From JALQUL01 sp040382935 (GTDB lineage Bacteria; Pseudomonadota; Gammaproteobacteria; Burkholderiales; Burkholderiaceae_C): a DNA stretch of 64,000 nucleotides. The translations under genes were made by a program, and so were the position numbers. Where the stretch lies: NCBI GenBank assembly GCA_040382935.1, contig JBEIEP010000002.1, positions 1-64,000 on the forward strand. Direction: 5' to 3'. Of the stretch, positions 52,905 through 61,924 are shown piece after piece (within the stretch, counting starts at the first letter, position 1; each line of letters opens with the position of its first letter). The notes below the pieces were generated by a model. That model was not told the DNA's origin, searched no databases, and worked only from the letters and a program-made list of their open reading frames with translations.

Positions 52905-54323
52905 ATGTCCAAGACATTTGACGTGTTTGTGATTGGGGCGGGCCCCGGTGGTTACATCGCTGCGATTCGTGCGGCACAACTGGGCTTTAGCGTCGCTTGT
53001 GCCGACGAGTGGACCAACGACAAAGGTGGCCCTGCGCCTGGGGGCACTTGCACCAACGTCGGCTGTATTCCGTCCAAAGCGCTGTTGCAGTCGTCTGAGC
53101 ACTACGACCAAGCCGCGCACCACTTTGGCGACCATGGCATTGGCGTGCAAGGCCTCACGCTTGACGTAGGGAAAATGGTTGGGCGTAAAGACGCCGTGGT
53201 TAAACAAAACAACGATGGCATCTTGTACTTGTTCAAAAAAAACAAGGTCACTTTTTTTCACGGTCGTGCTGCGTTCGCCAAAAAGACCGAGGGTGGATTT
53301 GAACTTGCGGTGGCGGGTGAAACCCTTGTGGCCAAACAGGTTGTTGTTGCCACGGGCTCTAAGGCACGGGCCTTGCCTGGTGTGCCTTTTGATGAGCAAA
53401 TGGTTTTGTCCAATGATGGGGCCTTGCGCCTTGGGGCTGTGCCCAAAAAATTGGCGCTGATTGGTTCGGGTGTGATTGGCCTTGAAATGGGTTCGGTGTG
53501 GCGGCGTTTGGGTGCCGACGTGACGATTTTGGAGGGCCTGCCCACTTTCTTGGGCGCTGTTGATGAGCAAATTGCCAAAGAGGCCAAAAAGGCGTTCGAC
53601 AAGCAGGGTTTGAAAATCGAACTGGGCGTGAAGGTGGGTGAGGTGAAGCTCAACGCCAAGGGCGTAAAAGTGGCCTACACCGATGCCAAGGGTGAGGCCA
53701 AGTCGCTTGATGCGGACAAACTCATTGTGTCTATTGGCCGTGTTCCCAACACCACAGGCCTTAACCTGGAAGCGGTGGGGCTTGCCGTTGACGAGCGCGG
53801 CGCGATTGTGGTGGACGAGGAGTGCAAAACCAGTGTTGCAGGTATCTGGGCGGTGGGAGACGTGGTGCGTGGCCCCATGCTGGCGCACAAGGCCGAAGAA
53901 GAAGGCGTTGCTGTGGCTGAACGCATCGCAGGTCAGCACGGCCATGTGAACTTCAACACCATTCCTTGGGTGATTTATACCAGCCCAGAAATCGCCTGGG
54001 TGGGGCAAACCGAGCAGCAGTTAAAGGCATCTGGCCGCGCGTACAAAAGCGGGTCGTTTCCGTTTTTGGCCAATGGTCGCGCCCGCGCCTTGGGCGATAC
54101 AACGGGTATGGTCAAGATTCTGGCCGACGCAACAACGGATGAAATCCTAGGGGCGCACATCGTAGGCCCCATGGCCAGTGAATTGATCGCCGAATGCGTG
54201 TTGGCCATGGAGTTTCGGGCCAGCAGCGAGGACTTGGCGCGCACCTGCCATGCCCATCCTTCGTTGAGCGAATCCACCAAAGAAGCGGCGTTGGCTGTAG
54301 ACAAGCGGACGCTCAACTTTTAA
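52905..54323 (+). CDS. lpd: Dihydrolipoyl dehydrogenase (E3)
   Basis: 472 aa from ATG 52905, preceded by AAGGAG right at the sucB stop. FAD flavoprotein that reoxidises dihydrolipoamide with NAD+. FAD motif VIGAGPGGYIAAIRAAQLG, redox cysteines in GTCTNVGCIPSKALL (about residues 45-59), NAD motif GSGVIGLEMGSVWRRLG and catalytic His/Glu in CHAHPSLSESTKEA near the C-terminus are intact. Third gene of the operon; the ODH-type E3 may also serve other 2-oxoacid dehydrogenases. Confidence 0.97.
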   Translation: MSKTFDVFVIGAGPGGYIAAIRAAQLGFSVACADEWTNDKGGPAPGGTCTNVGCIPSKALLQSSEHYDQAAHHFGDHGIGVQGLTLDVGKMVGRKDAVVKQNNDGILYLFKKNKVTFFHGRAAFAKKTEGGFELAVAGETLVAKQVVVATGSKARALPGVPFDEQMVLSNDGALRLGAVPKKLALIGSGVIGLEMGSVWRRLGADVTILEGLPTFLGAVDEQIAKEAKKAFDKQGLKIELGVKVGEVKLNAKGVKVAYTDAKGEAKSLDADKLIVSIGRVPNTTGLNLEAVGLAVDERGAIVVDEECKTSVAGIWAVGDVVRGPMLAHKAEEEGVAVAERIAGQHGHVNFNTIPWVIYTSPEIAWVGQTEQQLKASGRAYKSGSFPFLANGRARALGDTTGMVKILADATTDEILGAHIVGPMASELIAECVLAMEFRASSEDLARTCHAHPSLSESTKEAALAVDKRTLNF

Positions 54324-54344
54324 GTTGGCACTGCGCGTAACAAC

Positions 54345-55460
54345 ATGATGGGCCAGGCCGCAGGCACGGTTGCGCAAACCTATCAGGCTGAGCTTGAAAA
54401 GCGTGGCTACGTGTCCGACCCCGCGCAGCTTCGTGCAGTAGCGGTTCTGGATCAGTGCGCGAAGGAATGGGCACAGTACAAGCAGCAGCGCAGCGGTTTG
54501 CTCGGGAAACTGGGCAAACGCCCGCCGTTGCCCAAAGGGGTCTACCTCTATGGCGGGGTAGGGCGAGGGAAAAGCTTTCTTATGGATTGCTTTTTCCAGT
54601 GCGTACCGATTCGACGCAAAGCGCGTTTGCATTTTCATGAGTTCATGCGCGAGGTGCACCGCGAACTGGCCGCTTTACAGGGGACGGTAAACCCTTTGGA
54701 TGAGTTGGCCAAACAAATGGCCAAACGCTACCGACTCATTTGCTTTGATGAGTTTCATGTGGCCGACATTACCGACGCGATGATTTTGCATCGCCTCTTG
54801 TTGGCGATGTTTGACAACGGCATTGGGTTTGTGACCACTTCAAACTTTAAGCCTGACCGTCTGTACCCCGGCGGCATGCTGCGGGACCGCATTTTGCCGG
54901 CTATTGAGATGCTGAATGCGTCGCTGCACGTGGTGGAGGTGGACCACCAAGTGGACTACCGCCAGCAAACCCTGGCAGAGCTTGACTTTTACCATTGCCC
55001 TTTGAGCGCGGCGGCCAACTCGGCCATGCGCGACGCGTTTGAACGTTTGGCCGAGTGCGCCGATGAGTCACCCTCGCTGATGATTGAGAACCGGGAAATT
55101 GTAGCGGCGCGGCGGGCGGGGGGGGTCATTTGGTTCGATTTTCAGTCGCTGTGCGCCGGACCGCGTTCGCAGAACGACTACCTTGAAATCGCCTCACAGT
55201 TCCACACTGTGTTGCTTAGCGACGTCCCCCAAATGCCAATGAGTATGTCTAATCCGGCCCGGCGCTTTACCTGGTTGGTTGACGTGCTGTACGACCGGCA
55301 CGTTAAACTCATTGTTTCCGCTGCGGTTGCACCTGAGCTACTGTACTTGGAGGGGCCGTTGGCACACGAATTTGTACGCACGGCTTCGCGGCTTCAAGAA
55401 ATGCAATCAGCCACCTATCTCTCCCAAGACGCGCGTTCAGTTGACACCGCGTTAACCTGA
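54345..55460 (+). CDS. zapE: AFG1-like ATPase, cell-division protein ZapE
   Basis: 371 aa. Cytoplasmic ATPase of the AFG1/ZapE family; ZapE in E. coli binds FtsZ and modulates the Z ring under stress. Walker A GGVGRGKSFLMDCFF (about residues 66-80), Walker B LICFDEFHVADITDAMIL (about 130-147) and sensor segment TSNFKPDRLYPGG are clear. It lies 21 bp after lpd, so may be read from the same mRNA, and 6 bp before dinG. No mitochondrial-type role is implied. Confidence 0.9.
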   Translation: MMGQAAGTVAQTYQAELEKRGYVSDPAQLRAVAVLDQCAKEWAQYKQQRSGLLGKLGKRPPLPKGVYLYGGVGRGKSFLMDCFFQCVPIRRKARLHFHEFMREVHRELAALQGTVNPLDELAKQMAKRYRLICFDEFHVADITDAMILHRLLLAMFDNGIGFVTTSNFKPDRLYPGGMLRDRILPAIEMLNASLHVVEVDHQVDYRQQTLAELDFYHCPLSAAANSAMRDAFERLAECADESPSLMIENREIVAARRAGGVIWFDFQSLCAGPRSQNDYLEIASQFHTVLLSDVPQMPMSMSNPARRFTWLVDVLYDRHVKLIVSAAVAPELLYLEGPLAHEFVRTASRLQEMQSATYLSQDARSVDTALT

Positions 55461-55466
55461 TCTGCG

Positions 55467-57554
55467 ATGTCGCAACTCGTCGATTCTGTCGTACAAACCT
55501 TTGCGTCACACGGGGTTTTGGCGCAGTCGGAGCTGGGGTTTTTGCCGCGCCAGGGCCAAACCGACATGGCCGTTGCGGTCGCCGGGTGTATTGAAAACGG
55601 CGGCCAGTTGGTGGTAGAGGCCGGCACCGGTGTTGGAAAAACCTATGCCTATCTGGTGCCAGCCTTGCTCAGTGGCGAGCGGGTGTTGTTGTCTACGGCC
55701 ACCAAGACACTGCAGGATCAGCTATTCGGTCGTGACCTGCCCCGCTTGTTGAATGCATTGGGTATGCAGCGGCGTATGGCCTTGCTCAAGGGGAGGTCGA
55801 GCTATTACTGCCCGCAGCGTGCAGAAGCAGCGCATCACTTTATTGAACCCGGCCAACGCCAATCCGTGCAAGTACTCACCAAAATCGAAAACTGGGCCAG
55901 ACACACGGTATCGGGTGACCTGGCCGAGGTGCAGGGTTTGGACGAGCGGTCGCCAGTTATTGGTCTGGTCACCTCCAGCAAAGACAATTGTTTGGGGAGC
56001 GAGTGCCCCCACCTTAAAGCCTGCTACGTGAACCAAGCGCGCAAAGAGGCGATGGCCGCCGATGTGGTGGTGGTGAATCACCATTTGTTCTTTGCCGATT
56101 TGGCGGTGCGTGAATCGGGCGTGGCCGAGCTATTGCCCACGTGTCGGGTGCTGGTGTTTGACGAGGCACATAAGTTAAACGAGATTGGCATTGAGTTTTC
56201 GGGGGTGCAACTGGGTGCGCGCACCGTATTGGATTTGTGCCGTGAGGCGCTGGCGGTGGTACTGGCCAAAGCCAGAGGCTTGGCCCCCTGGAACGACTTG
56301 ATTGCCGCGGTGGAGTTGTCGATGCGACAGCTTAGACTGGTGTTTTTAGACCAGGGCCTGGCCAATGGGCGCATAGGGTGGGGTGCTATCAGCCCCCAGG
56401 GCATCAATGAAACCTTGTGGACCACCACACTGGGCGCCTTGAATGATGCGCTGCAAAGCCTTCAGGTCGCATTAGAGCTGGTGGAACAAACTTCGCCGGA
56501 GTTGGCCAAAATCAAATCCCGCGGCACCGAAACCCTTCAACTTGTCGAGCGTTTTTTAGCTCCCTGCGCCGACGACCACGTGCGCTGGGTCGAGGTGGGG
56601 CAGAGTCTGAAATTGAACCAAGCGCCCCTGGACATTGCCGCGCTTTTGCAAGCCCAACGCGTTCCTGTACCCGAGCCAGCGCCCAATGGCTTCTTGAACG
56701 ACTGGGAACAAGCCCAAGCAGACGCCAGCAGTCTGGCCCCGAGTGGCCAAGCAGCCGATGCAACGCGGGAGAAAAGCTGGATTTATACCTCCGCCACTTT
56801 GGGTGATGAATCCACGCTGTCTTGGTTTACCGGTCCTTGCGGCTTACAGGACGCAGAGGTGCTGACGGTTAAAAGCCCTTTTGATTACGCCGCGCAGGCC
56901 GGTTTGTATATCCCTCAAAGGTTTGCCAAACCCACCGAATCGCAGCACAGTTTGCAGGTCGCCCAACTGGCCGCAGCGGCGGCGCAGCGCCTTGGCGGCC
57001 GCACCATGGTGCTCACCACCACCTTAAAAGCCTTGACTGTCATTGGTGATGCGCTAGAGCAAGCCTTAGGTGAAGCCTCAGGACTAGAGGTATTGCGCCA
57101 GGGCAGTACCACCAAACGTGAACTCATTGAGCGATTGCGAGGTGCCTCACGACCGGGCCGGGCTGGGTGTGTGCTGGTGGCATCGGCTTCTTTTTGGGAA
57201 GGGGTAGACATCCCAGGTCAGGCGCTGCAACTGGTCATTATCGACAAACTACCCTTTCCGCCGCCCAATGACCCACTGGTGCAGGCCCTATGCAAGCAAC
57301 TGGAGAGACGTGGCAAAAACGCGTTTCAGGACTACTTTATTCCGGAGGCCATAGTGGCCTTGAAACAGGGTGCGGGGCGATTAATTCGTCATGAAAATGA
57401 CGCGGGGGTCTTGGTGGTGTGCGATACCCGCCTTCAGACGATGTCGTATGGTCGGCGGGTACTGCGCGCGTTGCCGCCCATGCAACGGCTGTTGGATGAA
57501 TCATCGTTCAACGACTATTTGTCGTTGCTCACCAAAATTTCCACCACGGCTTAG
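55467..57554 (+). CDS. dinG: ATP-dependent DNA helicase DinG/YoaA family
   Basis: 695 aa. XPD-like superfamily 2 helicase with 5'-3' polarity, acting on R-loops, D-loops and forks. Q-motif-like RQGQTDMAVAVAG, Walker A VEAGTGVGKTYAYLVPALL (about residues 51-69), Fe-S cysteines at YYCPQR and CLGSECPHLKAC, DEAH box VFDEAHKL, and C-terminal helicase motifs FWEGVDIPGQALQ and GAGRLIRHENDAG. YoaA, a close relative that pairs with the chi subunit HolC in E. coli, is an equally good match by eye, and holC is in this window. The 3' end overlaps bamD by 26 bp. Confidence 0.88.
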   Translation: MSQLVDSVVQTFASHGVLAQSELGFLPRQGQTDMAVAVAGCIENGGQLVVEAGTGVGKTYAYLVPALLSGERVLLSTATKTLQDQLFGRDLPRLLNALGMQRRMALLKGRSSYYCPQRAEAAHHFIEPGQRQSVQVLTKIENWARHTVSGDLAEVQGLDERSPVIGLVTSSKDNCLGSECPHLKACYVNQARKEAMAADVVVVNHHLFFADLAVRESGVAELLPTCRVLVFDEAHKLNEIGIEFSGVQLGARTVLDLCREALAVVLAKARGLAPWNDLIAAVELSMRQLRLVFLDQGLANGRIGWGAISPQGINETLWTTTLGALNDALQSLQVALELVEQTSPELAKIKSRGTETLQLVERFLAPCADDHVRWVEVGQSLKLNQAPLDIAALLQAQRVPVPEPAPNGFLNDWEQAQADASSLAPSGQAADATREKSWIYTSATLGDESTLSWFTGPCGLQDAEVLTVKSPFDYAAQAGLYIPQRFAKPTESQHSLQVAQLAAAAAQRLGGRTMVLTTTLKALTVIGDALEQALGEASGLEVLRQGSTTKRELIERLRGASRPGRAGCVLVASASFWEGVDIPGQALQLVIIDKLPFPPPNDPLVQALCKQLERRGKNAFQDYFIPEAIVALKQGAGRLIRHENDAGVLVVCDTRLQTMSYGRRVLRALPPMQRLLDESSFNDYLSLLTKISTTA

Positions 57555-58389
57555 CGGTTTTTTGCTCTGATTTTGCAGAGCGATTGGGAAAGGATTTCTC
57601 TAGCACCCGCTTGGCATCGTCGCGCAGTGAAGTCATACCCAACGCGTCGTACGAGGCCACGATCAGCTCCATAGCCTCTTGCAAGGCAGGTGCATTGTCA
57701 AAGTCCACAATCGCCTGCTGGGAACGGTTGATGGCGGCAACATAGGCGCCGCGCGAAAAGTAATAGCGCGCCACATGGACTTCGTACTCGGCCAGAGAGT
57801 TCACGATATAGACTAGGCGCTGGCGTGCGTCTACGCTGTACTTTGAGTTGGGGAAACGTGTCACCAATTCCCGGTAGGATTGGAAGGAGTCTTTAGCGGC
57901 TTGTTGGTCCCGGTCGGACAGGCGCTGATCGCCAAAACGCCCGAATAAACCCAAATCAATCGAAAAAGACAGCGTGCCTTTGAGATACAGCGCGTAGTCG
58001 TAGGCCGGGCTGGTAGGATGCAGTTTCAAAAAGCGATCAATTGTCGCTTGGGCTTTGGCTTTTTCACCGTTTTTTTGATGAGCGTAGGCTTTTTCCAGCT
58101 GGGCCTGTTGCGCCAAAAGCGTGCCTGCCGCGCGGCCTTCGAGTTTTTCGTACAGAACGATCGCTTGGTCGTAACGCGAGCTATCGGCTTCGTCTTTCGC
58201 CTCTTGGTATATTCGGTTGGGACTCCAATTGACGGTGGGGTCATCGGTTACTGTGGAACAGGCAACCAAGCCAATGGCCAGCACGGTCGCTCCTATCAGA
58301 CGCAGGGCGGCTCCTTTATAGGGAGTGTGCACCCTCTGGTGGGGCGCGGTAAAGCAGCCAACAGCGTTTAATATTTTCACTTGAAGCAT
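57529..58389 (-). CDS. bamD: Outer-membrane assembly lipoprotein BamD
   Basis: About 286 aa. TPR lipoprotein of the BAM complex. The lipobox I-G-L-V-A-C precedes STVTDDPTVNWSPNRIYQEA; five TPR-like helix pairs follow, with YDYALYLKGTLSF and KYSVDARQRLVYI typical. The C-terminus is KPWWKFW, coded across the end of dinG. The start is unsettled: ATG 58389 shares a CATG with rluD and gives a long leader; a CTG at 58305 gives a standard lipoprotein signal and has AAAGGAG five bases upstream; a GTG at 58332 is a third option. Works with BamA coded at 29-31 kb. Confidence 0.9.
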   Translation of the reverse strand: MLQVKILNAVGCFTAPHQRVHTPYKGAALRLIGATVLAIGLVACSTVTDDPTVNWSPNRIYQEAKDEADSSRYDQAIVLYEKLEGRAAGTLLAQQAQLEKAYAHQKNGEKAKAQATIDRFLKLHPTSPAYDYALYLKGTLSFSIDLGLFGRFGDQRLSDRDQQAAKDSFQSYRELVTRFPNSKYSVDARQRLVYIVNSLAEYEVHVARYYFSRGAYVAAINRSQQAIVDFDNAPALQEAMELIVASYDALGMTSLRDDAKRVLEKSFPNRSAKSEQKTAKPWWKFW

Positions 58390-59476
58390 GACGGGACACC
58401 CTTTGAAAAACGGCAAAACCATTATATCGACGCAGCCCATATTCCAAGACACCGCAATTGTGACGGAGGGTGTACCGGCGTTGGTGTCGGCAGAAGACGA
58501 AGATGCAGCTCTGTTGGAGCACCAGGTTCGCGTGGTCGGACTGGGCGACCACGGCGGGCGACTGGACGCGGTGTTGACCAGTTTATTGGAATCGTTTTCC
58601 AGAAGCTACGTGCAGCAACGTATCGCTGGGGGAGATGTTCAATGCAACCAGCGCTTGGTGACCAAAACCTCTGCCAAGGTGGCTGCAGGCGATGTCCTGG
58701 AAATTGTTTTGCGCGAAACCGCGCAGGGGCAGGCGTTCAAGCCGCAGGACATTGCCTTGGAGGTGGTATTTGAGGACGACTATTTGTTGGTCGTGAACAA
58801 ACCGGTGGGATTGGTGGTTCACCCCGCGCCTGGCAACTGGCAAAGCACTTTGATGAATGGTTTGTTGCACCGTTACCCGTTGGCGGTTCAGTTGCCTCGG
58901 GCTGGCATTGTGCATCGCCTGGACAAAGACACCAGTGGCTTGATGGTAGTGGCCAAAACCCGTGCCGCGATGGATGCACTGGTTCAAATGATTGCGGCAA
59001 GGGATCTTCACCGGGAGTATTTGGCCTTAACGGATCGCCCCTGGAGCGGACCTTTGCTTAGACAGGTGAACTCACCCATTGGACGCGATCCACACAACCG
59101 GGTGCGCATGGCCGTGGTGGATATGGGGCGAGATCCCGGCAAGCAGGCCAAAACTGATTTGTTATGCCAGGACAGCAAGCCGCAAGGCGCTTTGGTGCAC
59201 TGCATTTTGCACACCGGCAGAACGCACCAGATTCGTGTTCACATGGCGTCCGTAGGACTGCCGTTGCTGGGTGATCTACTCTACGGAGGTGCAGCCAAAT
59301 ACGGATTGCACAGGCAGGGCTTGCACGCCTTTCGTCTGAGTTTTGAGCACCCCTTTACCCACAAAATATTGGCCTTTGCGATGGATGCGCCAGATGATTT
59401 TCGGGGTGCAGCCCGTGAAATGGGGCTGCGCTACAATCTCCCCGCGCCTCAAGACGGGGCGGCAGATAACAATTAG
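58388..59476 (+). CDS. rluD: 23S rRNA pseudouridine synthase RluD
   Basis: Up to 362 aa. Pseudouridine synthase for helix 69 of 23S rRNA (1911/1915/1917 in E. coli). An S4 RNA-binding domain (GGRLDAVLTSLLESFSRSYVQ) precedes the RluA-type catalytic domain with the active Asp in HRLDKDTSGLMVVAK (about residues 176-190) and GRTHQIRVHMA. The N-terminus is doubtful: ATG 58388 has no ribosome site, and TTG 58481 or GTG 58484 follows GGAGGG and would remove about 31 poorly conserved residues. Divergent from bamD. Confidence 0.9.
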   Translation: MTGHPLKNGKTIISTQPIFQDTAIVTEGVPALVSAEDEDAALLEHQVRVVGLGDHGGRLDAVLTSLLESFSRSYVQQRIAGGDVQCNQRLVTKTSAKVAAGDVLEIVLRETAQGQAFKPQDIALEVVFEDDYLLVVNKPVGLVVHPAPGNWQSTLMNGLLHRYPLAVQLPRAGIVHRLDKDTSGLMVVAKTRAAMDALVQMIAARDLHREYLALTDRPWSGPLLRQVNSPIGRDPHNRVRMAVVDMGRDPGKQAKTDLLCQDSKPQGALVHCILHTGRTHQIRVHMASVGLPLLGDLLYGGAAKYGLHRQGLHAFRLSFEHPFTHKILAFAMDAPDDFRGAAREMGLRYNLPAPQDGAADNN

Positions 59477-59567
59477 TCCCACTACACCGCTGGGCAGGAT
59501 GGAAAAAAAGCCGCCCGGCCAAGTACACCTTCAACGCTAGACGCTGTGGGGGTCACGTCAGGACACA

Positions 59568-60254
59568 ATGGTCATGAACCTCACAGACACCAAACGCATT
59601 GTCGAAACCGCATTGCTCTGCGCCAGTGCGCCCCTTACACTCAAAGAATTGCAAATGCTGTTTCAGGACGGCGTGCAAGCCGATCAACTGCGTGAGGCCA
59701 TTGGCGAGTTACAGCACGATTGGGAGCCAAAGGGCTTGGACTTGGTGGACTTGACCAGTGGTTGGCGCTTTCAAAGCAAACCCGAAATGCGGGTGTATCT
59801 GGAGCGACTCAACCCTGAAAAGCCCCCCAAATACACCCGAGCGGTTCTGGAGACCTTGGCCATCATCGCTTACAAACAACCCGTTACGCGCGGTGACATT
59901 GAGGACATCCGAGGTGTGACCGTGAACTCTGCCATCATTAAGCAACTGGAAGACCGGGGTTGGATTGAGGCGATAGGGCACCGTGATACGGTAGGGCGCC
60001 CGGCGTTGTTGGCGACCACCCGGCAATTTTTAAACGACTTGGGCTTGGCTTCTTTGGATAGATTACCCGCACTGAAACCTTTGCAGTACGGGGAAGATAC
60101 AGGGCAAATGATGATGCATGCCTTGGAAAGCAGCTTGGTACAAGACCCACCACGCAACGACAACCAAATGCCCATTTTTTCTGATTCGCAGTCAGAGGCA
60201 ATTGCTGAAATGACCGTACCCACGAAAGAACCAAATGGCAGTGATGAACAATAA
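59568..60254 (+). CDS. scpB: Segregation and condensation protein B
   Basis: 228 aa. Winged-helix subunit of the SMC-ScpAB condensin. Two winged-helix domains are seen: the first begins RIVETALLCASAPLTLKELQ, and the second contains YTRAVLETLAIIAYKQPVTR and GHRDTVGRPALLATTRQFL, the most conserved block of ScpB. A second ATG at 59574 is equally possible. scpA is not adjacent in this window. Overlaps rluB by 20 bp. Confidence 0.92.
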   Translation: MVMNLTDTKRIVETALLCASAPLTLKELQMLFQDGVQADQLREAIGELQHDWEPKGLDLVDLTSGWRFQSKPEMRVYLERLNPEKPPKYTRAVLETLAIIAYKQPVTRGDIEDIRGVTVNSAIIKQLEDRGWIEAIGHRDTVGRPALLATTRQFLNDLGLASLDRLPALKPLQYGEDTGQMMMHALESSLVQDPPRNDNQMPIFSDSQSEAIAEMTVPTKEPNGSDEQ

Positions 60255-61371
60255 GAAAATGACAAGGCGGTCTTCAAGGCCCCTATCGCGGGGGCGCGCT
60301 GAAACCGTCACTGAAGGGTATGCCTCGGCCCAATCAGCAGGAGAATTGATCCAGTTTGACGATATTACCTCGGGGCTGTTTGACGAACTTACAACCTCAG
60401 TTGAGGCGGATGTGACGGTCGACAAACGTATTTTGTTGCCTGACCCAGAACAGCCCAAACTGCACAAAGTGCTGGCCCAGTCTGGGTTGGGTTCACGGCT
60501 AGAGATGGAGCAGCTGATCAAAGAGGGCGAGGTATCTATCAACGGTGCGCCAGCGCACGTGGGGCAGAGGGTGCAGTTCGGTGACAAAGTGCGGGTGAGG
60601 GGTCGCCTGATCAGCCTTAGGATTACGCCCCCCATGCCACGTGTATTGGCCTACCATAAGCCGGTTGGCGAGGTGGTCACCCTGGACGATCCGCAAAATC
60701 GCCCCACGGTGTTTCGCAATTTGCCGAAGTTGCCCCACGGCAAATGGCAGTCGGTAGGGCGTTTGGACCTCAATACCGAGGGTTTGCTACTTTTTTCAAG
60801 TTCAGGCGAGTTGGCCAATAAGCTGATGCATCCGCGTTTTGGGCTGGAGCGTGAGTACGCGGTAAGGGTGCTGGGAGCGATCAACAAAGAAGAGCGCCAA
60901 AAGTTGCTCGATGGTGTCACGCTGGACGACGGATTGGCGCAGTTTCGCAGCATTGAGGATGGGGGTGGAGAGGGTGCCAACTGCTGGTACCGGGTAACCA
61001 TTGCCGAGGGTCGCAACCGCGAGGTGCGGCGAATGTTCGAAGCGGTTGGTCACGCGGTCAGTCGCTTGATTCGCATTCGTTATGGCGCGATGACCCTGCC
61101 CAAAGGACTTAGGCGAGGCCATTGGCTGGAACTGTCTGCGGGTGATTTGGCGGCCCTTGCGGGAGCCGCAGGTATGGCGCTGGGCCAACGCTCGCCCTTG
61201 CGGGCCAAACCCCGTCCCGACCTAGACGGTGAGGCCGCGGCAGGCTTGCGCATAGACCCCGGCAAAAAGCCGCGCGAGCGTGTCGGCAACAACCCCAACA
61301 ACCCGAACCCCAGGCGCGACCGACGCGCTCCAGGGCCGCGTCCACGCGGCGCTAAACCTTTAGTGCCATAG
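60235..61371 (+). CDS. rluB: 23S rRNA pseudouridine synthase RluB
   Basis: 378 aa. RsuA-family pseudouridine synthase acting on U2605 of 23S rRNA in E. coli. It has an unusually long low-complexity N-terminus (about 75 residues), an S4 domain (LHKVLAQSGLGSRLEMEQLI), the catalytic domain with active Asp in VGRLDLNTEGLLLF and the GRNREVRRMFEAVGH motif, and a basic Arg/Pro/Asn-rich tail. Starts inside scpB. An ATG at 60244 is an alternative. Assignment to RluB rather than RluE/RluF rests on domain order and context. Confidence 0.88.
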   Translation: MAVMNNKKMTRRSSRPLSRGRAETVTEGYASAQSAGELIQFDDITSGLFDELTTSVEADVTVDKRILLPDPEQPKLHKVLAQSGLGSRLEMEQLIKEGEVSINGAPAHVGQRVQFGDKVRVRGRLISLRITPPMPRVLAYHKPVGEVVTLDDPQNRPTVFRNLPKLPHGKWQSVGRLDLNTEGLLLFSSSGELANKLMHPRFGLEREYAVRVLGAINKEERQKLLDGVTLDDGLAQFRSIEDGGGEGANCWYRVTIAEGRNREVRRMFEAVGHAVSRLIRIRYGAMTLPKGLRRGHWLELSAGDLAALAGAAGMALGQRSPLRAKPRPDLDGEAAAGLRIDPGKKPRERVGNNPNNPNPRRDRRAPGPRPRGAKPLVP

Positions 61372-61403
61372 GCTTTTGGGTGCGTTTTGGGCTGTGCATC
61401 AAG

Positions 61404-61409
61404 TAAAAT
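61404..61409 (+). promoter_or_regulatory. Candidate -10 element for ndk
   Basis: TAAAAT matches the -10 consensus at five of six positions. It lies 12 bp before the hairpin at 61421 and 69 bp before ndk; no clear -35 was found. If used, the hairpin lies within the ndk leader. Confidence 0.35.
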
Positions 61410-61420
61410 AGTGGGCTAAG

Positions 61421-61460
61421 CCGATTTTGCTTTCGAGGCAAATCGGTAAATGTTTTTTTT
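61421..61460 (+). terminator. Hairpin with T-run between rluB and ndk
   Basis: Stem CCGATTT(T)GC / GCAAATCGG with one bulged T and loop TTTCGAG (61421-61446), followed after six bases by eight T residues (61453-61460). It is an intrinsic terminator of modest quality ending the scpB-rluB unit, or an attenuator in the ndk leader, since ndk starts only 18 bp after the T-run. Confidence 0.55.
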
Positions 61461-61477
61461 ATTTCACTGGAATTTCT

Positions 61478-61903
61478 ATGGCCATCGAACGCACTCTCTC
61501 TATCATCAAGCCTGACGCTGTTGCAAAAAATGTCATTGGTCAAATTTATGCCCGTTTTGAAAACGCTGGCCTTAAAGTAATCGCTGCCAAAATGGCGCAT
61601 TTGTCGCATCGCGAGGCTGAGGCTTTTTACGCCGTTCATAAAGAGCGCCCTTTCTTTAAAGATTTGGTCTCGTTCATGGTATCGGGCCCTGTAATGATTC
61701 AAGTTTTGGAAGGCGAAGGCGCCATCCTGAAAAACCGCGATCTGATGGGCGCAACCGACCCCAAGAAGGCCGCCCCCGGCACCATACGCGCTGACTTTGC
61801 TGACAGCATTGATGCCAATGCCGTTCACGGATCAGATGCTGCTGAAACTGCTGCTGTGGAAGTGGGCTTTTTCTTCCCCGCAATGACGGTATTCGCGCGC
61901 TAG
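61478..61903 (+). CDS. ndk: Nucleoside diphosphate kinase
   Basis: 141 aa from ATG 61478. Balances nucleoside triphosphate pools through a phosphohistidine intermediate. The active His is in the signature NAVHGSDAAETA (about residues 114-125); ERTLSIIKPDAVAKNVIG forms the N-terminal strand. Length is exactly typical. An in-frame start at 61427 would lie in the leader hairpin and is rejected. rlmN follows after 21 bp. Confidence 0.97.
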   Translation: MAIERTLSIIKPDAVAKNVIGQIYARFENAGLKVIAAKMAHLSHREAEAFYAVHKERPFFKDLVSFMVSGPVMIQVLEGEGAILKNRDLMGATDPKKAAPGTIRADFADSIDANAVHGSDAAETAAVEVGFFFPAMTVFAR

Positions 61904-61924
61904 GCGCATCGCTGCGGTTTGTTT

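Noticed and set aside
52809..54008. Long minus-strand open frame of 399 codons
   Set aside because: Antisense of the end of sucB and of lpd, both with intact catalytic motifs; composition is typical of a shadow frame.
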